Assembly: GCA_937928015.1 (NCBI GenBank) | Contig: CALFXA010000082.1 | Span: forward strand, 1-12,256 | Length of the DNA stretch: 12,256 nucleotides | Direction of reading: 5' to 3' | Origin: an uncultured Anaerolineales bacterium | Lineage (GTDB): Bacteria > Chloroflexota > Anaerolineae > Anaerolineales > Villigracilaceae | Shown: piece by piece, positions 8,029 to 12,256 of the stretch | Numbering within the stretch: position 1 is the stretch's first letter | Layout: each line of letters starts with the position of its first letter | Translations under genes and position numbers: made by a program | Notes under the pieces: generated by a model | Told to the model about the DNA's origin: nothing | Seen by the model: only the letters and a program-made list of their open reading frames with translations | Databases searched by the model: none

Positions 8029-10191
8029 ATGAACGCATTTCATACCAAACTCCCGAATCATTTTGATCTTCCCCGTCGCATTGTCCGCCTGCGCGAGCTA
8101 GCCTACAACCTTTGGTGGACCTGGCAGCCTGACGCGCAGCGTCTCTTCAACCGCCTCGACAATGACCTGTGGGAACGCCTCTCGCATAATCCCATCCGTT
8201 TACTCCGCGAGTTGGAACGTTCCAAACTGAACGATGCCGCACAGGACAAAGTCTACGTGGACTTGTACGACCGTGTCTTCAAGACCTTCGACGAATATCT
8301 CGCCCAGCAGAAGACCTGGTCCGCGACGACCCATCCTGAGTTGAATTCGATTGCCTATTTCTCGATGGAATTCGGCTTGCATGAAACCCTGCCGATCTAC
8401 TCGGGCGGCCTGGGTGTGTTGGCGGGCGACCATCTGAAAGAAGCCTCGGACCTCGGCCTGCCGCTGGTCGGCGTGGGCTTCATGTACGCCCAGGGCTACT
8501 TCTCCCAGCGCATCACCGAAGACGGCTGGCAGGAAGCGGTCAACAACCCGATGGACTTCAACCATCTGTCCGTTCTGCCGATCCTTGACGCGGACGGAAA
8601 GCCCGTCACCGTCTCGGTGCAGATGCCCGACCGACTGATCACCCTGCGCCTGTGGGAAGTCCGCGTGGGGCGCATCCCGCTCATTCTGCTCGACTCCAAT
8701 GCCGACGGCAACAGCCAGGAAGACCGCCTGTTGACCGCCCGCCTGTACTGGTCTGACCTCGACAAGCGCGTGATGCAGGAAGTGCTGCTCGGCGTGGGCG
8801 GTGTCCGCGCGCTGCGCGTGCTGGGATATACCCCCTCGGTCTGGCACATGAACGAGGGCCACGCCGCCTTCCTGACCCTGGAGCGCGCGCGCGAACTCGT
8901 TGCGGCGGGCTCCACCTTCGAAGAAGCCATCGAGCAGACGCGCGGTCAGAACGTTTTCACCACGCACACCCCCGTCCCGGCAGGCAACGACGAATTCCCG
9001 CTTTGGTTAATGGACAAGTACCTCGGTTCGCTCTGGCCCGAACTCGGCCTGAACCGTGAGCAATTCATCGACCTGGCGCGTCATCATATGCCGTGGGGTG
9101 AATCCTTCAGCATGGGCGTGCTGGCCCTGCGCTATTCCCAGGGACGCAATGCCGTCTCCGAATTGCACGGCCACGTCAGCCGCAAGATGTGGAATTTCCT
9201 GTGGCCCGAGGTCAAGGACGAGGACGACGTTCCGATCACCTACGTTACCAATGGCGTTCATACCGCCAACTGGATGTCCCGCCGCCTGCGCGTGTTGTTG
9301 AGCAAGTACCTCGGCGAGGACTGGATGGAGCGCCTTGACGAGCCTGGCATTTGGAGCAAACTGAGCGACGTCCCCGCCGAGGAACTGTGGGCCGTGCGCA
9401 TGCACCAGAAGCGCAAGCTGGCCTTCTACCTGCGGGACCGTGTCCGCGACCGCTGGACGCACGGTGGATTCCATCCCGTGCAGGTGGTGGCCTCGGGCGT
9501 GCTGCTCAACCCCTACGCGCTGACCATCGGTTTCGCGCGCCGCTTCGCCACCTACAAACGCGCCAGCCTGATCCTCTCGGATGTGGAACGCTTGTTCAAG
9601 GTGATCAACCAGCCGAACATGCCGGTGCAGATCATCTTTGCAGGCAAGGCTCATCCCGCCGACGACCCGGGCAAGCGCCTGATCCAGGACATCTATCGCA
9701 CCGTCAAGAAGGCCGAAAACGGCGGACGCCTGGTCTTCCTCGAAGACTACGACATGAACGTGGCCCGCTACCTCGTCCAGGGCGTGGACGTGTGGCTGAA
9801 CACCCCGCGCCGTCCGCTGGAGGCCTCGGGCACTTCGGGTATGAAGGCAGGCTTGAACGGCGTGCTCAACTTCTCCATCCTCGACGGCTGGTGGCGCGAA
9901 GCCTACAACGGACGCAACGGCTGGGCCATCGGCGAGGACCACGAAGTGGAATCCAGCGAGGTTCAGGATCAGGCCGACGCCGAAAGCCTGTACAGCATCC
10001 TCGAAAATGAGATCATCCCGCTTTACTACGAGCGGGAGGTGGTCAATTGGCTGCCGCGCGAATGGCTCGAGCGTGTCAAGGAATCGCTGCGCACGGTCAC
10101 GCCGCAGTTCAGCACCCGCCGCATGGTCAAGGAATACGCCGAGCGCCTGTATGTCCCCGCGCTGCCGAAGGTAGTCGGTAAAAAGAAGTAA
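8029..10191 (+). CDS. glgP: Glycogen/alpha-glucan phosphorylase (GT35)
   Basis: Releases glucose 1-phosphate from alpha-1,4-glucans using phosphate and pyridoxal 5'-phosphate; a cytoplasmic enzyme of glycogen or maltodextrin use. The 720-residue protein is of the shorter bacterial type with an N-terminal DUF3417 region (about 10-105, including LAYNLWWTWQPDAQRLF). The phosphorylase core starts at about 107 with SIAYFSMEFGLHETLPIYSG and GGLGVLAGDHLKEASDLGLP. The PLP-binding lysine motif EASGTSGMKAGLNG places the cofactor lysine at K606. Other family blocks are VWHMNEGHAAF, FTTHTPVPAGND, YVTNGVHT and FARRFATYKRA. The ATG at 8029 is preferred over a TTG at 8020 because the TTG overlaps the -10 candidate and adds only three residues. 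There is no ribosome binding site. It is flanked by strong terminators on both sides, so it is a single-gene unit. No other glycogen gene is in view. Confidence 0.97.
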   Translation: MNAFHTKLPNHFDLPRRIVRLRELAYNLWWTWQPDAQRLFNRLDNDLWERLSHNPIRLLRELERSKLNDAAQDKVYVDLYDRVFKTFDEYLAQQKTWSATTHPELNSIAYFSMEFGLHETLPIYSGGLGVLAGDHLKEASDLGLPLVGVGFMYAQGYFSQRITEDGWQEAVNNPMDFNHLSVLPILDADGKPVTVSVQMPDRLITLRLWEVRVGRIPLILLDSNADGNSQEDRLLTARLYWSDLDKRVMQEVLLGVGGVRALRVLGYTPSVWHMNEGHAAFLTLERARELVAAGSTFEEAIEQTRGQNVFTTHTPVPAGNDEFPLWLMDKYLGSLWPELGLNREQFIDLARHHMPWGESFSMGVLALRYSQGRNAVSELHGHVSRKMWNFLWPEVKDEDDVPITYVTNGVHTANWMSRRLRVLLSKYLGEDWMERLDEPGIWSKLSDVPAEELWAVRMHQKRKLAFYLRDRVRDRWTHGGFHPVQVVASGVLLNPYALTIGFARRFATYKRASLILSDVERLFKVINQPNMPVQIIFAGKAHPADDPGKRLIQDIYRTVKKAENGGRLVFLEDYDMNVARYLVQGVDVWLNTPRRPLEASGTSGMKAGLNGVLNFSILDGWWREAYNGRNGWAIGEDHEVESSEVQDQADAESLYSILENEIIPLYYEREVVNWLPREWLERVKESLRTVTPQFSTRRMVKEYAERLYVPALPKVVGKKK

Positions 10192-10209
10192 ACTGTTCTG
10201 TATCGATTG

Positions 10210-10256
10210 CATCCCGCGGGTCTCCTGTGACAGGCAGAACCGCGGGATGTTTGTTT
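10210..10256 (+). terminator. Long hairpin terminator of glgP
   Basis: CATCCCGCGG (10210-10219) pairs with CCGCGGGATG (10240-10249). Inside, TCT/AGA and CCTG/CAGG continue the stem with one mismatch and one bulged base, ending in a TGA loop. TTTGTTT follows (10250-10256). It begins 18 nt after the glgP stop codon. Confidence 0.9.
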
Positions 10257-10261
10257 ATAAT
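10256..10261 (+). promoter_or_regulatory. -10 candidate (TATAAT) for the UPF0316-rhodanese pair
   Basis: A perfect TATAAT begins at the last T of the glgP terminator tract. Its -35 position falls within the terminator stem (around GGCAGA) and is poor; GTGACA at 10227-10232 is 23 bp away, which is too far. Transcription would start near 10268, giving a leader of about 24 nt before the ATG at 10292. Confidence 0.4.
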
Positions 10262-10291
10262 GGTTGGCGAAACCAGAAAAGCGAGTAAACC

Positions 10292-10822
10292 ATGTTCGAA
10301 TTCCTGCTCACCCCCTCTGCCTGGATTGCCGCGGCCAGTATCTTTGGCCTGCGTGTGGTGGATATGTCCCTGGATACCTTGCGCTTGTTGTTTGTGGTGC
10401 GCGGTCGCAAGGGAATCTCCTGGCTGCTTGGCTTCTTCCAGTCAGTGGTATACATCATCGCCATCACCAACGTGCTCTCGCACCTCGACAATCCGCTGAA
10501 CGTGCTCGGCTACGCGGCGGGTTTCGCCACGGGCAACGTGGTCGGTATGTGGATCGAGGAGCGCCTGGCCATCGGTCACATCCAGTTGCAGATCGTCAGC
10601 CCGAGCCGCGGCGCGGCGCTGGCCCAGCATCTGCGCGAGACGGGTTTCGCTGTGACGGAGATCCCCGCACGCGGTAAGGATGGCATGGTCCACATCCTCA
10701 GTGTCAGTGTGCAGCGCAAGGATGTAGCCAAGGTGGAAGAGGTCGTTCACGCCACGGATGGTGAGGCCTTCGTCACCTCGGCGGACGTCCGCCCGTTGAG
10801 CCGCGGTTTCTGGCGCGCATAG
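10292..10822 (+). CDS. UPF0316 membrane protein (DUF5698 + DUF2179)
   Basis: A 176-residue protein matching the UPF0316 family. The N-terminal half is hydrophobic with about three membrane segments (roughly 7-35, 42-62 and 68-88) and contains family-like text such as LRVVDMSLDTLRLLFVVRG and LGYAAGFATGNVVGMWIEE. The C-terminal half (about 90-176) is a soluble DUF2179 domain ending in FVTSADVRPLSRGFWR, the characteristic end of that domain. Molecular function is not established for the family; a membrane-anchored ligand-sensing role is only a guess. The ribosome binding site is weak (AGCGAG about 8 nt before ATG). The rhodanese gene begins 7 nt after the stop and its ribosome binding site overlaps this stop, so the two are co-translated. 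Confidence 0.88.
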   Translation: MFEFLLTPSAWIAAASIFGLRVVDMSLDTLRLLFVVRGRKGISWLLGFFQSVVYIIAITNVLSHLDNPLNVLGYAAGFATGNVVGMWIEERLAIGHIQLQIVSPSRGAALAQHLRETGFAVTEIPARGKDGMVHILSVSVQRKDVAKVEEVVHATDGEAFVTSADVRPLSRGFWRA

Positions 10823-10829
10823 GAGTTTT

Positions 10830-11174
10830 ATGATCCCTGAAATTACCGTCGAAGAATTGGCTGAAAAAATGAAGTCGCAGGAGAAGTTCGTCCTGCTGGA
10901 TGTGCGCGAGCCGTACGAACTGGAAGCCGCTCACCTCGTGGACCCGCGCCTGGAGGCCTTACCGATGAGTCGCCTGGCCCGCGAGGGAGTCAACGCCCTG
11001 TCGGATGCGGCGCTCGACCAGGAGGGGACCTTGTACGTGCTGTGCCATCACGGATCGCGCAGCGCCCAGGTCACAGGCTGGCTGGCCGCCCAGGGTTGGA
11101 AGAACGTCTTCAGCGTGCGCGGCGGCATCGACGCCTATGCTCATCAGATCGACCGTTCGGTGGGATTCTACTAA
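10830..11174 (+). CDS. Single-domain rhodanese-like protein
   Basis: A 114-residue cytoplasmic rhodanese domain with LLDVREPYELEAAHL (22-36), the active-site loop CHHGSRSAQV with Cys72, and GGIDAYAHQID near the end. Such proteins carry a persulfide on the loop cysteine and act in sulfur transfer or thiosulfate/cyanide chemistry. All key residues are present, so it is probably active; the loop length is that of sulfurtransferases and not of Cdc25-like phosphatases. The AGGAG ribosome binding site overlaps the preceding TAG stop, indicating translational coupling with the UPF0316 gene. The physiological sulfur donor and acceptor cannot be told from the window. Confidence 0.94.
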   Translation: MIPEITVEELAEKMKSQEKFVLLDVREPYELEAAHLVDPRLEALPMSRLAREGVNALSDAALDQEGTLYVLCHHGSRSAQVTGWLAAQGWKNVFSVRGGIDAYAHQIDRSVGFY

Positions 11175-11217
11175 TTCGCGTTGAGCGAAGTCGAAACGCA
11201 ATGATGGCTTCGCGTTG
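11175..11217. repeat. Short repeat-rich element after the rhodanese gene
   Basis: TTCGCGTTG occurs at 11175-11183 and again at 11209-11217. The first copy is part of GCGTT-GAGCGAAGTCGA-AACGC (11178-11199), a 5-bp stem, and GCGAAG (11185-11190) can instead pair with CTTCGC (11208-11213). The core TTGAGCGAAGTCGAAA looks like a widespread dispersed motif seen in many bacterial intergenic regions; this is recollection and not a search. Confidence 0.4.
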
Positions 11218-11231
11218 CACCATAATAAAAA

Positions 11232-11260
11232 GAAGGTTGAGGAGTCAATCCTCAACCTTC
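11232..11260. terminator. Bidirectional terminator between rhodanese and M29 aminopeptidase
   Basis: GAAGGTTGAGGA-GTCAA-TCCTCAACCTTC is a perfect 12-bp stem with a 5-nt loop. On the minus strand it is followed at once by TTTTTATTATG, a good tract for the aminopeptidase gene ending at 11279. On the plus strand it is followed by AACTTTTAAA, a weaker tract for the rhodanese unit. Its location between convergent genes fits use in both directions. Confidence 0.9.
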
Positions 11261-11278
11261 AACTTTTAAACCTGTAGC

Positions 11279-12256
11279 TTACTTGTTGAACACGAATTGC
11301 CCGTTCTTGTAGAACAGCTCGCCATCCACCAGAATTTCGGAATCGGTGCGCATGTCGCAGATCATGTCCCAGTGGATCGAGGACTTGTTCTTCGAGCCCG
11401 TCTCGGGATAGCCCGCGCCGAACGCGATGTGGAACGAGCCGCCGATCTTCTCGTCGAACAGGATCTGACCCGTGAAGCGCTGGATGTCGAAGTTGGTGCC
11501 GATGGCGAATTCGCCCAGATAACGGGCCCCGGCGTCGGCGTCGAGGGTCTTGAGCAGGTAATCCTGATTCTTGTCTGCCCGCGCCTTTTGCACGCGTCCC
11601 TTCGAGAAGGTGACTTCTGCACCTTCCACGCTCACGCCGCCGTAGTTGGCGGGGTACGTAAACTTGACCCAGCCATCCACCGAATCCTCCACGGGACCTG
11701 TGTAGATTTCACCGTCGGGCATGTTGAAGGTGCCGTACGAATTCATGAATGTGCGGCCCTTGACCGACAGGGTCAGGTCCACGTTTGGGCCGCGCAGGAC
11801 GACCTGATTCTTGCCGACCATGTAATCCACGGCGGCCTGCTGCTTGTCCTTCACGCTCTGCCAGAAGGCGATGGGATCATCTTCGTTGGTGTGTACCGCC
11901 CCGAAGACGAAGTCCTCGTATTCTTGCAGACTCATGCTGGCGTCCTGGGCATAGGCCTCGGTGGGGTACTGCGTAGTGACCCACTTGAAGACGCCCTCGC
12001 CGCCGCGGCGGAACTGCGCCTCGGTGATGGCGCTCAACGCCTTGCCGCGCTTGCCACCCTTGACCGGGTCCAGGTTCGAGCTGCCGCGCGTGTTGGTGGC
12101 CGAATGGATGCGGATGCGGCTCTCGAACTGGTCGTAGGCCAGCTTGTAGAAAGTCGGCACGAACTCCAGTTGCGCGTCGCTCTTGGCGTAGGTCACGTAC
12201 ATGTCGTCCTGGCTGAACGGCATCATGCCGGGCAGGGCAATCATGGGGTGGGGGAT
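11279..12256 (-). CDS. M29-family aminopeptidase (AmpS/PepS/AmpT type), N-terminus outside window
   Basis: A metal-dependent, cytoplasmic aminopeptidase that removes N-terminal amino acids from peptides. The visible frame runs to the window edge without a stop (IPHP precedes the first ATG at 12244), leaving 325 residues where the family has about 370-415, so roughly 50-90 residues are missing. Candidate metal ligands are the Glu in FNMPDGEIYTGP, the Glu in ARYLGEFAIGTN, the His in GSFHIAFGAGYPETG, and the His and Asp in SSIHWDMICDM; these are the expected blocks in the expected order. The C-terminus ends in ILVDGELFYKNGQFVF, typical of the family. The ATG at 12244 is probably internal. It is convergent with the rhodanese gene and ends 18 bp from the shared terminator. 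Confidence 0.93.
   Translation of the reverse strand: MPHPMIALPGMMPFSQDDMYVTYAKSDAQLEFVPTFYKLAYDQFESRIRIHSATNTRGSSNLDPVKGGKRGKALSAITEAQFRRGGEGVFKWVTTQYPTEAYAQDASMSLQEYEDFVFGAVHTNEDDPIAFWQSVKDKQQAAVDYMVGKNQVVLRGPNVDLTLSVKGRTFMNSYGTFNMPDGEIYTGPVEDSVDGWVKFTYPANYGGVSVEGAEVTFSKGRVQKARADKNQDYLLKTLDADAGARYLGEFAIGTNFDIQRFTGQILFDEKIGGSFHIAFGAGYPETGSKNKSSIHWDMICDMRTDSEILVDGELFYKNGQFVFNK

Overview
The window looks like a chromosomal segment of a GC-rich member of the Chloroflexota, most likely class Anaerolineae. The clues are a protein kinase and a lipoprotein that both carry Thr/Pro-rich stalks of the PTATxTPT type common in that class, a DUF3417-type glycogen phosphorylase, and a NusA with a long acidic and Lys-rich tail. 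This placement is inferred from protein style; the window has no rRNA or other marker. Nothing indicates a prophage, transposon, CRISPR array or recent island.

Layout, left to right. (1) On the minus strand, nusA (51-1928) lies downstream of a lactate-utilisation pair: lutA (4119-4844), then a fused lutB-lutC gene (2079-4022). nusA has its own promoter candidates in the gap before it. The lut products would form the iron-sulfur / LUD-domain complex that oxidises L-lactate to pyruvate. (2) After a 125-bp divergent promoter region, the plus strand carries a membrane Ser/Thr kinase with an extracytoplasmic FGE-like domain (4970-6859). It is translationally coupled to a lipoprotein of unknown function (6869-7867), and the unit ends in a strong terminator. 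(3) glgP, a glycogen/alpha-glucan phosphorylase (8029-10191), has a promoter so close to its ATG that the mRNA may be leaderless, and it ends in a long hairpin terminator. (4) A coupled pair follows: a UPF0316/DUF2179 membrane protein (10292-10822) and a single-domain rhodanese (10830-11174). (5) A convergent M29 aminopeptidase (11279 to the right edge, N-terminus cut off) shares a bidirectional terminator with the rhodanese unit.

Most genes are ordinary housekeeping or catabolic genes. The main items for a second look are: a perfect GC-rich palindrome embedded in frame in the lutB part of the fusion gene, replacing a short variable loop with about ten residues; the kinase, whose catalytic HRD reads NRD and whose FGE-like domain lacks the catalytic cysteines, paired with a stalked lipoprotein that could be its partner; and -10 elements placed 6-8 nt before the lutA and glgP start codons, pointing to leaderless transcripts. 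No gap exceeds 161 bp; each gap is described through the promoters, terminators and decayed repeats listed.
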